From Aselliscus stoliczkanus (Eukaryota; Chordata; Mammalia; Chiroptera; Hipposideridae): a stretch of DNA of 64,000 nt. The DNA lies in NCBI GenBank assembly GCA_033961575.1, contig CM066733.1, positions 141,224,421 to 141,288,420 of the forward strand. The letters are read 5' to 3'. Positions 38,000 to 51,200 of this stretch are shown one piece after another. The first letter of the stretch is position 1, and each line of letters starts with the position of its first letter. Position numbers and translations under genes: made by a program. The notes beneath the pieces were generated by a model. It was not told the origin of the DNA. It worked only from the letters and a program-made list of their open reading frames with translations, and did not search any database.

Positions 38000-38600
38000 A
38001 GAAACATTTACTGAGTTTCTATTATGTGCTAGATAGATTTGATATGAGATGCTGTGGTTTAAGACCACAAAAGTGAAGGAAACAGCCTCACAGAGCTTAA
38101 TGATGTATGCAATCTAGAGACATTGGTACTATGATGTAAGTAAACGATGCTATGGGAGAATGTAGCAGGGAGATCGGGAAGTTGCTTCTGAAACTCTTCT
38201 TGGAGGAACTAATACCTAAACAGAACTGGTGAGGACACATGGGAGTGAGGGGAGAGCAGGAAGAGAAGAAATACGTGCATAGTGGCCAACAGGTGAGGGA
38301 GAGTGTGGAATGTGGTGGGCTATGGATCCTGAGGGAATGTTTATCAGGTTGATGCACAGAATTCAAACAGGAGTGTCCAAACATTCAGAGATGAGACTAG
38401 GGAGGTAAATAAAGGCTAGATATTCAAAGTCCTAGTTAGCCATGTTAATAAATTTCAAACTTCACTTATGGAAAATCAAAAGTCATCAGAGTTAGAAATA
38501 ATAAAGCAAGGAGAATTTTAGAAAAAAATCTCTCTAGGTGTAATATGGACAAAAGATTGGTGAAGTGAATCCTGTAAACTCAGCCAGGGCAGAGTTGTTT
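38000..38600 (-). mobile_element. L2-type LINE remnant
   Basis: Begins with the L2-tail-like ACTGAGTTTCTATTATGTGCTAG and continues through CACAGAGCTTAATGATG and GAACTGGTGAGGACACATGG. Colinear in style with the pieces at 38660 and 45870. Confidence 0.42.
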
Positions 38601-38659
38601 CGATTTTGGACATGGCTGAATGTATTCCAAGTGAATAGCTCATTGCTTAGAATACCATA

Positions 38660-39620
38660 GGCATTGATTAATTAATTTGATGAGTATTTATTCACTAACT
38701 GCTATGTATGCAAAGGAGACAGTGCTGAATAAGAGTGGCATAATCTAAGCCATCAAGGGTCTGGTAGAGAAGTGAGAGAGATAACAAACAATCCATGTAT
38801 AATAAAACAATTTTATATTGTTCTGAGGGCCATGAAAGAAACCAAAGATTTGCTTTAATAGAGAACAATCGGAAGTGCCTGCTTTAGGTAAATTTGTCAG
38901 GGAAGACCTGAGTAAAGAGGTGCCAACCTGGAAATATAAATTGTAAAATAGGTATTTTAAAAAAGCTCTACAAAGTGGGAACTATTGCAATGATCCAGGG
39001 AGGATATGCCAGGGTGGTGGAAATCATCATGGAAAGAAGTGGTGGATTGAGGACATTAATGAACGTATAGGACCAGGTCATTTATTGGATGTAGAGACCG
39101 ATGAAGTGGGAGGGATTAACGATATCAACTCATGCATGGCGGTACCATTTCCTGAGGTAGAGTCTCCAGGAGTAGAAGTAGGAGCACCTTTCTGTTGGGG
39201 TGATGATAGACTCACTTTTGGAACACCTGGGTTTGATATGACTGTGAGTTATCTTAAATGTATGGACAGGTGGGAGTGATTTATACAAATCCAGAGCCTA
39301 GGAGAGAGGGCTGACTAGGGCAGAAATAGAAAGGAAGCCAGGAGAGTGACGTCACAACAGCCACAAGGAGATGGCCTTTCAAGGAGTGCGTGGTCAAGTG
39401 TCAAAATCTGTGACCCAATCAAGTAAGATTGGAAACTACTACAAATTTCTGGACATTGATTTTAAGAGGGTGGTCAGTTGAAATCTAGAGTTGAAGTTTG
39501 CCATGTGGGTGCTTCTGAAAGACCATGAGGCCATAGGAAGTTGAAGACTCTAATTTTGATAAGAAAAGACGTAAAGAAATGGATTAGGAGCAAATGTAGG
39601 GGTCAGGAAGTGTGCATTCT
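38660..39620 (-). mobile_element. L2-type LINE remnant
   Basis: GAGTATTTATTCACTAACTGC, then GACAGTGCTGAATAAGAG, GGGAAGACCTGAGTAAAGAGG and later a GGTCAAGTGTCAAAATCTG-like stretch: an old LINE fragment of the same type as 23490-24215. No frame survives. Confidence 0.42.
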
Positions 39621-40104
39621 TAATGCAGTAGAAGAATTAATCTTCTAGAAGTACCTGAGGAGAGCAGAAAAGATAGGATCATAAAGTGGAGGATGTAAAT
39701 GTATGGTTTCAGTGGTGAGGAACTTCGAGGTGATCATAGCGTCCAGAGTGTGGCTATGGGAGTTTTTTATGCTGCAAGATTTGGGGCCTGGCCAGAAACA
39801 GCTGTGGTGTGATGGGCCACACCTCTGAGAGATCCTGAGTTTAAAAGGAGCCAGCCTCCATTTGGATCGATCGTGAAGGCTCCTGGAAGAAATCCATGAA
39901 GACTGCAAGTGCCCAGGTCATGGCTGATGTACACAGACAGGTAGGGGACTTCACCTGGACCTTGACTTACGTTCGAGTTACAGGCTGCACCCTCACATGG
40001 CATTGATGGTGTTACTTCTAGGCATTCACCCATGGCTGCATATTTCTATATTGCTAGAATTTGATATAGTCAAAACTTATTGTTTTTTGTTTTTTTTTTT
40101 TACT

Positions 40105-40400
40105 AACAGTCATGTATTGAACCCAGAGACAAAGATGTGCTGAGTGTCCTCAGAGAGCTCACAGTTAATTAGGGGAGTGGAGGCAGGCTACATTGCAGTA
40201 CAGTGTATGAATAATTTAATGGAGACATATCTAGAGTGCTATGGAAGAATAAAGAAATAACTACTTCTTTTGGATATATAGAAGAAGAGAAGAAGTCTTC
40301 AGAGAGAAGGTAGACTCAGACCTAGATTTTGAAGCATGGGTAGGACTGCACCAGGGAATCAGGTGGGGTTCAGGAAGAAATGGCCAGCCTTAAGGATGAG
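40105..40400 (-). mobile_element. L2-type LINE remnant
   Basis: Words GTCATGTATTGAACCCAGAG, CTCAGAGAGCTCACAGTTAA and GAGTGCTATGGAAGAATAAAG follow the antisense L2 3' pattern. Confidence 0.42.
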
Positions 40401-42785
40401 CATGAAAAAAGACAGGAGAGAGGCAACAAAGAACCTGGTATTTGTGGCAAACAGACAGGTCTGGATGAGCTCCAGCACAGCTTGTAGGAAACAGAGGAGC
40501 TGAGGTGGGGACACATCATGGTGGCAGTTTGGGATCTGCCATATACTCTGAGAGGATGTTCTCACTGCTAATCCCAAGTTCCACCTCATAATGTATTTAG
40601 TTGGGCTAAAATAGTCCCATTTTGTAATGGTGCCCCTATATAACTTTTTTTGTGGTCTGACTATGTTGCTCATAATTTGTTACTCCATAGTTATTATTTT
40701 CTGTAATGTTCAGTTCATTCAAACCAACATTTCTGCCTTTATCTGTTTTTCCAGAAGGCCAATATAGTAAGATGTTCCTAAATTATGACAGTTAATAATT
40801 TCAATTTAGTTTTAAGAGTATAAAGGGATCTCAGAGTCTTGTAATTTGGTTCCCTTCTTTAATGACAGCCAGTCCTAAGACAATCAAGCAAGGTTTTCTC
40901 CCCTTTCTATATAGGATCATCTATGTAGGATCTCTTTTTATGTTTTCCTTATCTGACCCCATCTCTTTTTTCTCAACAATTTTTTGTCCTCCTTTCTCTA
41001 TTCTTTTTCTCCATCCTACTTCCTATTATAACATTTATAACTGCCTTCCCCCCACTAATCTTGTCCTTCAAATAAGCAACAAATATATAGGAATGATATT
41101 GTAGAAATATCCTTATTTTTCACCCTTACCCTGATATCTTATTAGGATGTTCATCCTGTAAGCAGTGGACTTTTTAAAAATAAAGAATAGCCACGATTAC
41201 AGATATTCTTAAAATGTGTGTTTTCCCACTTTAGAAAAATTCACAACAAAAACAATAAGCATTCCTGTCCTAATGGCACTATACGTTATAGAAAAGGTAT
41301 TTTAGTACTTTGTAGATCTGACACTAGTATGTATTAGATTTGCCCAAAGGAAAAGTATTCTAATACCATCGTTATGCCTTAAAATTATTTTATCTTTTTA
41401 GACAAACATAACCAACTCTGGAGACTGAAAATCATGAATATACCTACCACCATTAAGAATTGTAATGTTTTTATTCTTTTTAAGTTTAATTTTTAACAAA
41501 CATATCCATAAACATAGCTATTTATGAACCTGGAATGGATAATTTAAAAGCATAAAAACATAGTAGGGTGCTACTTTGAGAACAGTATCAAACATTCTTG
41601 TCTCAGAAATGCCACCAAAAATCAGCTGGTCTACATGGTAATCTTTTGAATGGTGAGAGCTTTTGTTGCCATGTCAACAGCTTGAACTAATTTCAGTCTT
41701 CCCTGGCCTCCAGTGAAAAGATATTCTTCAGCTGAGTAGCCCTCTTTCAAAGAGCTTTATTAAAGCTGGCTAGACAATTCAACAGTGTAAGAGAATCTGG
41801 GACTAATGCAAACTCTGACTTGAAGGTACATCATTTAACATGGAGGAGTTTGTTCCTCTGAGCTGTAAAACATTCGCAGCAGTTACCATACTCTTAGGAG
41901 CTGCTTCACACACTTGAGTCAAGTTGTCGCTCAATAAATTGAGATGAATTTTAAGAACATTCCTTTGGCAGGGGAATCTTTGAAGAAAAAGCCGAAGTAA
42001 GCACCACCTGCTGGAAGCCACCTGTTTGCTCAGCAATATGGTACCCAGGCAAGAAGCCCACTTAGTTCTAGTTTCTAGTCATTTTCCCAGATCCTATAGC
42101 ACTGTAAAGTAGAGAAGATTTGGTGCTGGCAAAGTCTAAATATTCTGATCAACAATCATTTATTGAAGAGCTATTATTTTCAGTCAGGTACTGTGCTAGA
42201 TAGTGCTGTTAAAAAGTAAGACTGGGGTCTTGTAGAAGTCTAGGCTTCAGTTGAGAAGGCAAGTACATGTTATGGGTTCTTATAATTTTGTGATATGATA
42301 TGCGTTCTTATATTTAAAGCGTGCAAATGAACTATGGGTCAGAGAAGTAAGGAGGGAGAAAGCAGAGCAATGAAAATCTCTCCTTCATTGTGACATACAG
42401 TATACCTACTAGAATAAGATAACTATGTGTCTGTTCTTGATGAAAATCTCTGCAGGGTGGCTACTAAATGGTAGCTTGTCCATTGCCAAATTTTTCACCC
42501 AGGGAGAGGTAGTTTTGGTGGGTACACTGACTTCATTAATCAAGATTTCTTCGGAGCCTTCTGTTCAGAATCCGGCCTTAAAGACTTTGATGAATTGGGA
42601 TAATTCTTCTTTGACAGTTATTTGAATTCAAAATGAGTTGGATGTTCCCTGATTTAGGAGCTAATATGATGTGATGGCTTTTTTCAGCATTGTAGTTAAT
42701 CCCTTTACCCTTCAAACAAAAGTGAAGAATTGCAACTGTTATCCATTGTTATCCATCTGATGATGAGTTAATGTCTGTATTTCAT

Positions 42786-42859
42786 TTGTGTCACAATACC
42801 AGTAACACTTAGGTAATCCAATTTCCAGACTTCAGAAACATGTTAGTATTGTGACACAA
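42786..42859. repeat. 14-bp perfect inverted repeat with 46-bp spacer
   Basis: Left arm TTGTGTCACAATAC (42786-42799), right arm GTATTGTGACACAA (42846-42859). Each arm contains TTGTG and CACAA around one base, itself a small palindrome. Confidence 0.75.
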
Positions 42860-43139
42860 TGCTTCATAAACATGACTTAGTGAACCCTTCTCCACTGATC
42901 ACAGTGTGATGTTTACAGACAAAATCATGATTCACAAGCATTAGCACAGGTGCAGTTATTAATTACTAATATTTTAAGACATTCCCAACTGCTAATATGT
43001 TAAACATTCACCTGAACAACTAGATCATGGCATGACCTATCACAAAAAGTCATTAATATGTATTGTGCTGTCATAACTATTAGAGTAAGAGACAGCTCAT
43101 GCCAACAATAGAGTAATTCTTTTATCCAATTAAGAAAGG

Positions 43140-43420
43140 AGTATAGTACCTATTGTGTGCCAAACATTGTAGTGGAGCATAGAAATGTACCATTAACTAC
43201 AATATGGCCTCTACTTTAAGGAGCCCACAATCTATATGAAGAGATGGACACATCCCCAATAATTAGAATACAAAATAGAAGTACTTATACATGCAAGTAA
43301 ATACTTTGGGAACATCAAGAATAGAGAAACGTTTGCAAGGTGAAGCCTCCACAGAGAAGGTGATTTTTAAGCTGCAACTTAAAGGAAGAATAGATTTCAT
43401 AAGGCAGATATGCTGTATTG
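43140..43420 (-). mobile_element. L2-type LINE remnant
   Basis: ACCTATTGTGTGCCAAACATTG, AGGAGCCCACAATCTATATG and CAGAGAAGGTGATTTTTAAGC follow the same antisense L2 pattern as 38660 and 40105. Confidence 0.48.
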
Positions 43421-45869
43421 TAATAACAGAAAAATTCTTTTATCATATACATTTTGCCAAGTATTTTGCTATACATCCCTGATTTCTTTGTGATACATAG
43501 TTATCATCATAATTACCCTGTGAGTTGGCACCATTAAAATCACCATCATAGATATCAAAAAATTACCAAGCTTTGATTTCAGTAATTTGTAAAGATCCCC
43601 AGTCAGTCACTTCACAACCTAGACTTTTACCTACCCAAACTCAACCATTTCTTACTGTGGTGGTGAGATACTGAATAGACACAATGGTTGTGGAAAACTT
43701 AGCATCATTTTCTGGCCTACATAAGTTTACTCCACAATTTTCTAGTTTGGTTAGATTTTAAGATCTTGAGAATGAGGTCCAGTGTATATATTTCTTTCCT
43801 ATCCCTTACAGTGTCCTGGCAATTATAGACACTAACTCCTTTCTGTGTATATAAAAATATTCAAAGCAGAAAGTCATCTGCAAATTCAAAATACTACTTT
43901 TAAATTATTTGGAATAAAGGTGTTCTCTGAAGCAAGTGCCGTGCCACTGATTTGTGAGTATAGAGTCTTAACTTTACTGAGGAAACTGGGAATTCATGAA
44001 TCATGTATAAACCAGTGATTTGCTTGCAAGATTCTGACAAAGTCGGTTAGTATCAGAACAGACATAAATAAGTTAGTCCCTTGCTGAATAAAACATAAAT
44101 AAATAAGAAGAATGAAATTGAAAGGATCCAGATACTGCTTTAATTATACAGGTAGTAGAATACACCTGCCATAAAACATTGGCATCATTCAAAACACTCA
44201 CAATTGCAGATGTAACATCCTCCCTTTTGCTAAAACATTGTGTCAATTTCTGGAGGCTCCCTAGGTAAATTTAATATTCAAATACAAGTGAAACTGAGAA
44301 AAGGAGACATGCTTCCTATTGTAACTTTGGTTGAGACCTATATTTTTCTAGAAATAATAATATAAGGACAACATCATGGCTGTAATCACAGTTAAATCTG
44401 TTCTCTTCTTTCTTTAGTTGAAAGATTTGGAGTCACCTAACCACAGTTTGCTTGATTTCTCCATCTTTGCAGAGCCAAATTACATTATGTCTTATAAATG
44501 ATTCTGTGACTTCTTTTTTCTCTTATTCTCTAGATCGCTCAAGTCTTGGCTATTTTTAAAAGCTTTAGCTTTTCTTTGCACTCATTTCTCATGTAGAGTT
44601 TGAAATGATGCGATCAAATACATTTGCCTTAAGAAACAGCATTCAAATCAGCATCTGGGTGGATGGGTTTGAGTAAAATTTTTTTTAAAGTAGAAGGCAT
44701 TTTATTAGCTGAAGTTTTTGCTCATGGGAATATTTTAAGTATGTGAGGATAAAGGGAATGCATTATCTTCATAACAGCTGGTGTGAGAAAGTCTTTGTAG
44801 GAAGAGACAGGCTTGTTGAGAAGAGGCTTTGATAAACCCTCCAGGGGGCAGGAACAAAGCTTTGGACTCTCATGTAAAACTTAGGCCCAAGTTTTATGCA
44901 AAAAAAGAACAACTCTGAAAAATGAAGAACGAATAAAACAGGAGGTAGAATGCTCTATTTGGGAGAGATGGGCAGCCTGGAGCAGTGATTTTAAATTATA
45001 GGTCACATCCCATCATTGGATCATAGACTCAATTAATAAGAAAAAAAATAGAAGAGAATAGAATAGAAAATATCAGTGAATAACATGTAATAAAAATTAA
45101 GTATTGTTTTTAGGAAATATGCATGATACATATAGTAAAGATCAAGTATTTATTTGTAAAATGTTCAATTTTTTATGTGTATATAGTGCGTGAATATATT
45201 ATATAATATATTATAATATGTTCATATATATACTAAGTATGTATTCATATTTAAATGCCTTACATATATCCATATTTAAAAGATAAATTTTTGGATACAT
45301 TTAAATAATATCATCTTGAGGTCAGAGGCTAATAAAATTCAAATAGCATGTATTAGGAAGAGGAAGCAACACAGATACACAGTACTTCATTAAATCATTC
45401 ACTTTGATTTTGGATTTTCTCACCTGAAATGAGATGTATAATTAATTGATCCTATAATGTCAGGTCCAATGCTAAAAATCACTCTATTTTTAGTGAATTT
45501 TTTCACATTGCTGAATTTTAATGTGCTATCAGAAAGATAGTTGGAATTTGCTATTTAAATTATTTTTCACGAAAACTTTAGTCTGAAAAGTTTTTACCTA
45601 TGTTAGTGTATGTGACTTCCTTTATATATATGCCTCAATATTTTGTGTGAAAGTTCGGCATTATATTTTTTTCTGTTTTCCACAATTTATAGCTTATAGA
45701 TTAAACTGTTCTAGAAGCAATTCAGAGACTGCTGAACACTCCTTTATTTATTTATTCATTTATTTATGATCTTCATCAAAACAAATATTTCCCCCTTTTT
45801 TTCTTTTTTTCTCAACATTTCTCCCTTCTTTTCTTCTTTCTTTCTTTCTGTAGGTATATGGAGTTTTTC

Positions 45870-46290
45870 CCAGGTAGCAGATGCTGAAAATTGTGGTGAA
45901 TAAGGCAGACACTATCCCTGTCCTCATAAAGCTACCAGTAAATGGGAAGGACAAAGTTTCAAAGTGCATGTAGGGGACATTTAGCTTAGACTTGGGGTCT
46001 TGGAGAAGATCTCTGGATCAAATGATATCTAGGGTGTCACCTGAAGTGTGAGAAACATATGGCTGGGCAGGTCAGTGCCAGCCTGAGGTGCAGAGAGGCA
46101 TGGCCAAAAGCAATAGCCGAGTCACAGAGTAGGAGACAAGATGCACTGGGGAGGTTGGTGAGCGGTGACCCTGGACAGGTAGGAAGAGGCTCTGTCTCAT
46201 CATGAAAGCTGCTGAAACCAGGTTAGGAGTTGTGCAGAAGCAACAGGGAGTTGCTGCTGGCATTTAAGCAGTTTCTATTTGATTTCTACT
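45870..46290 (-). mobile_element. L2-type LINE remnant
   Basis: AAGGCAGACACTATCCCTG then TCCTCATAAAGCTACCAGT and GAGGTGCAGAGAGGCATGGCC match the antisense L2 pattern. It abuts the Charlie element at 46351. Confidence 0.42.
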
Positions 46291-46350
46291 TGAGGAGTAT
46301 GTTTGTGAAGACAACCCAAAGCCACTGGAAGCCCACTGTGGACTCTAGAC

Positions 46351-46785
46351 CAGAGTCAACAAACATTTTCTGAAAAGAACTGGACATTAACTATTGTAGA
46401 CTGTGGGCCGGATGGTCTCCGTTACAACTCTCAACTCTTGTGCGAACACAGCCATAGACAATATGTAAATGAATGCATCTGATTGTGTCCAATACAATTT
46501 TATTTAAGGACACTGAAATTTCAGTTTGTATAATTTACATGTATTGCAGGGTTTTTTCCTGTGATTTTTTTTTTTTTTTTTTTTTTTTTTTATTTGAGGG
46601 CAGTGTCACTGGCCCTCACATGTGGGACTGAACCGGGGCCGCTGGCTTCCTAAGCTAGCGCTTAATCACCGCACCACTCGGCCGGCCCTTTGTCCTGTTT
46701 TTTAAACTATTTTTTCAACCATTTAAAAATGACTCTTAGCTTGTAGGTCACAGGAAGACAGCCTCTGAGCTGGGTTGGCCCCCAG
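46351..46785 (+). mobile_element. hAT-Charlie-type nonautonomous DNA transposon, split by a SINE
   Basis: Contains the familiar words CAACAAACATTTTCTG, GTGGGCCGGATGGTCTC, GCCATAGACAATATGTAAA, CAATTTTATTTAAGGACACTG and, past the SINE at 46565-46688, TTTTTCAACCATTTAAAAATG. These are typical of an old mammalian Charlie-derived element. There is no coding capacity. Confidence 0.65.
46565..46688 (-). mobile_element. tRNA-derived SINE, family A, copy 3, inside a Charlie element
   Basis: Same family as the copies at 6071 and 29850: minus-strand head GGGCCGGCCGAGTGGTGCGG, B-box-like GGTTCAGTCCCA, tail of about 27 A. It interrupts a hAT-Charlie element. The flanks CCTGTGATTTTTT and CCTGTTTTTT may be an imperfect duplication. 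Confidence 0.88.
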
Positions 46786-47149
46786 GCTCCAGTGCCACCT
46801 CTAGACCCCCGCTCCAGAGAATAAGGCAGGAGTGTGAACCAGGGAGTAACATTTGGGTAGTGCATATCAAATGGGGTGAAGTTTTACTTTTAACCAATTC
46901 TCATGGCAGAGTGCAAAGATACTTCAAGTATTATGTATCCTTGTAAAGGCTCTTAAGTTGGTGCCTTTGAGAGGCAATGCATATTTATATTTCTACATTC
47001 TGATATATTTAAGAGGAATTAATGTCCTTTAAAAATCAATTCCTCCAGTGACCTCACAAGCTAATAGCAGAACAGACATTAAATATATAAATTTATATTT
47101 CAAAGTTTTGAAAATGTAATGCATGTAATTACAGATTATAAGAAAGAAA

Positions 47150-48292
47150 CATGTTAGTCTGGGTTCTCCTGAGAACCAGAAGCAACAGGAGATATTTATT
47201 TACAGCTCACACACAGTCTTTCAACACCCTCCCAGCTGCATAAAAATGAACACTGGGCCTGGAAACTTCTTCACCAAAATACAGAGTCCTCACAGCCAGT
47301 GCTTGCCTTATCACCTTTCCCCGTTTCAGACTCAGTATATATTTTTATTCTGCTCTCGCCTCTTTGTCCTATGGCACCTGGCCAACCTTTCTACTATATC
47401 TGTCCCCTGTGGTGAGGGGCTGGGGCCTTCCACTGCAGCACAAAGGGCACGCTGCCAGGAGGGACAAGCTGGCCTTGGGGCACCGACACCTATTACCATA
47501 GCTGATCTTGCTCTGTCTTTTCTCTGTGTGAGTAAAGTGTTTTTTCATCCAGCATTTGTTTGCATGTGTTTTCCTTGGTGACTCAGATACCAAGATGCGG
47601 TGGGCAGAAGTGTTCGGACTTGTATTCCTGGTACCAGGCAACAGATGCATATATATATATATATATATATACACATACATGTATACATATACATATATAT
47701 GTATATATGTGTATATATATGTATATATATATACATATGTATACACACACACACACACACACACACACGCACGCGCGCGCGCGAGAGAGACAGAGACAGA
47801 GACAGAGACAGAGACAGAGAGACAGAGACAGAGAGAGAGAAGAGAGAAGAGAGAGAGAACAACAGAGAGATTGCTGATTGATGATTGATTTATTATGGGG
47901 AATTGGCTCACACAGTTTTGGAGGCTGAGAAGTTCCAAGGTCTGTAGTCAGTAAGTTGGAGAACTAGGAGAGTTCATGGTGTAGGTTACAGTCTGAGTCC
48001 AAGTTCAAAGGCAGGAGAAGACCAATATCTATCTCAGCTTGAAGACCGGGGCTGGTGGCGAGAGAGAGAGAGAATTCTTTCCTATTCAAACTTTTAATTC
48101 TATGTAGGCCTTCAATGGATTGCACAAGGCCCACCCACACTGGGGAGAATAATCTGCTTTACTCAGTCTATGGATTTAAATGTTTATCTCATCCAGAAAC
48201 ATCCTCACAGGCACACTCAGCAATAACATTTAATCAGATATCTGGACACCCCATAGCTGATTTAAGTTGACACAAAGAATTAACCATCATAG
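47150..48292 (+). repeat. Unassigned mammal-wide repeat, family B, with internal expansion
   Basis: Opening GTCTGGGTTCTCCTGAGAACC and close AGTTGACACAAAGAATTAACC bracket family-B words such as GGAATTGGCTCACACAG, CAAGGCCCACCCACACTGGG and CATCCAGAAACATCCTCAC. A stretch of about 430 bp that is foreign to the family (about 47195-47635) and a 220-bp microsatellite are inserted in it. The foreign piece may be an old LTR but has no clear TG/CA ends. Confidence 0.55.
47647..47870. repeat. Compound (TA)/(CA)/(CG)/(GA) microsatellite
   Basis: Successive tracts of TA with interspersed CA/GT steps (47647-47743), CA (about 47743-47768), CG with CA (47768-47783), then GAGACA/GAGA (47784-47860). The first 135 bp alternate purine and pyrimidine almost without break. 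Confidence 0.9.
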
Positions 48293-51200
48293 AAAACAAG
48301 GGGGTTTTAAGCTGGAATGATATGACTGTGGGCTCTGGGCAAAATTCCTTTGAAGAGTAGCATTAAACTGTGACCTGAAGATGAGGTAGCTAAACGGTAG
48401 AGAGGTTAGGGCATTGAGTGTGGAGAAGACAATTTCAGATGGGGGAACAACACATATTAGAATCCAGAAAAAGATGGGACTGTAGAAAAGACCAGAGAAA
48501 GCACTTTATTTCTGCCTGGAGTCTGCTGGCCTTCCCTGAGGAGGACTAAGCGAGTAGAAACCCCTCTGTTTCCCTCCATCATCTCCTCAGGTAGAGCCAG
48601 CTCTAAGTAGCTAAGATTAGGGGTACTGTGCAGTTTTCCAAGGATAAGCACTCTTCCTAAGCAATGGCATCCTTGCCCCTACGCCACTCTCCTTGTCCTC
48701 CCCTTCCCCCACGCCGCCTACCTTTCCTAAGTACCCTCTAATAGAGAAGAGAATGAGCTGTAAGAAAAACTTCCAGTCTTCATAACCAAGGCCATATCTA
48801 TGGCCTTGGTTTTGTCCTTGGCTCCACAGAGCCCCCTTTCCTTGGGCAGAGGCACTCCAGGAGGACATCAGGATGATCCTTGCCCAGCATCTTTGGCATC
48901 AGGAAGAGGCAGGGTAGGCCTGTGACCAACCCCAAGCAAGTAGTTTCAAGACTTCATCTGAAAGATCTACCTTGGTTCTGTTGGCCTCAGGTTATGTGTT
49001 GGCAAAACCATGAACGAAGAATTTTATTCATGCCAATTGTGGGGAACTATTTTTGAACTGAAGGAAACAATCAAAATCATCTACAAAACAGCCTTTGAGA
49101 CTCCATTTCTGTCAGAAATATCACTAAAATATACTTGCACAAAGCAATTCTTGTAGTAGAAAGACAAAGCTATCACACTGTTTTGCCATATATTTTATAT
49201 ACTGCATTAAAAAAAGTCACAATAAAATGGGTACTGTGTTTCTTGGCTTACATTTATAATCTCTATGCAACACGCACATTCTGATATCCTTTCATATACA
49301 TTATATCCATTATAACCCCTGTCCAATGATAGAAAAGTGAATTTTCATCACTTTAAATATGATCATAGCTTACTGTTCTAATGTAGTTTTTGCTACATCC
49401 TTAGGGCCTAGGAATGTAGTATAGATTTCTAACAGTATGGCAGATCCACTTATAAGGGTGAAACAGCCTACTCCCAATATCTTATTACTTAAAAGTAGTT
49501 TGGGCCTGCCAGAAATGCAGCTCAGTTACCATAGAAACCTCCTTGGCCTAGATGTGATGTCATCACCCAACAAAAGCTAAATTTCAACCATTCTATAATA
49601 AATTGTTAATACAAATAAATATTGAATCATTGAATTATTTGTTATAGATAGTACTTCTCCAATGATTTACTTTAAGTTAAAAAAAAAATTCCATTAAATG
49701 TGATTCATCAATAATAAAACACCAGAGCAGGGGTAGGGGAGTGGGGTAGAGATTTGCTGAAATTCACTATTTTTAAAAATACAATGCAGCAAACAACTGC
49801 TGAAAATATACCCTAGTGACAAAACTATCTTAATGAGCTAAGTACAACTTGTTAAATAAGTCCTACGCTTCTCTTTCTAATGACAGAAGGGGCTTGTGGC
49901 TATTATGTTCAAAGAGCAAAACTCAGAGGGTGCCATCATAAAGCCACTTTGTTTTTCTCTAGAACTCTCCCTTTCATCTTGCACTAAAGGGTGCTAATTT
50001 GTCTTCTGCCCTTAAATACTATTCAGGGTAGGTTTCATAACTTAGATAATAAAAAGTCCCACAGTCTCTTCTCATCATAAGAGTCTTTGTTCAGTAATTA
50101 ATATGTCCAGCCCTGTTTATTTAAATTAACAAACTTTTGGATTTTGATTCAGCTGAAAGCACCTGCCTATCTTTACAGAGAGCCTGATCAAGGTAGGCAA
50201 GTGCACTCTGATGGGGGCAGGGCTTAGACGTTTTCCTCTGCCAGCAATTTCTCCTCCAGTAACGACTGCCTCTTGGGACAGGAGGGAGGGAGAAAAGGCA
50301 GTAGAGCAGGTCTTATTTGACCAATACTGGTGACTTGGTGTCAGTCATCTTAGAGAGCTGCCAGGGATCAAAGCTGACATTTACTATTGGGCACTTCCAT
50401 GGATTCTGTGGAGACCCCTCCAAATACCCTCACAGCAGACGCACCTTTTCCAGCTTGTTTCCACCATGATCCCTGGGCATGTAAACTCTCTCTGCTAAGA
50501 TCTCCTTAGCCCTCTAGGGAGTGCTTCTAGGAAGACCTAAGAACATTCCAGCCTTGGTATCTCTTTTGCATGACCAATATCTGGTCCACAGAAATCATTG
50601 TGCCTTTGACACAATGCTTATTTTAGCTCCTTCACAGGCAGCTCCAGCTTTTTACCTATTAGAAGGCTGAGACATGGTGTCTAACAAGATTCAGGGCATG
50701 TATTGAACTCTCCTGCAGAGAAAGACCAGGAAGTTGTGGGAGGTACTCACAGTACAGTAATCTCCAGGGAAGTGTTTCTTCTGATGTTCAGTCTTCTCTG
50801 GCCAAATCAACTTCAACCACATCAAACTCCTGATGTGAGACAAGGGTAAGGCTAACAACTTACCTGACATGAGAGAAGGGTAAAGAGTTTTTTTAACAAC
50901 TCTTTAAAGTCTGACACAGATCATACATACCTCAATTTAATACCTTGGGGTATTTAGCATCTATTTTCTTGGGACTACAATCAGAAATAAAAGTTTCCCA
51001 TTTTAACATCCAGGCATAGCATTCACTAATAGTCTACATATTTGAAAAATATCTTAAATGATACCCTAATAAGTTAACACCAAAATTTGAGTAAAACATG
51101 AAATGAAATTATGTGCACCTGTAAAACTTTTATATTAAATACTCAGTGCATTCTTAAATGATGGTATTATTAGAGTGTTTGAATGTTCACCAAAAATACT

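Noticed and set aside
47369..47938. Long open frames on both strands (up to 189 codons)
   Set aside because: They are translations of the TA/CA/CG/GA microsatellite, producing Tyr-Ile, Thr-His, Ser-Leu and Arg-Glu runs.
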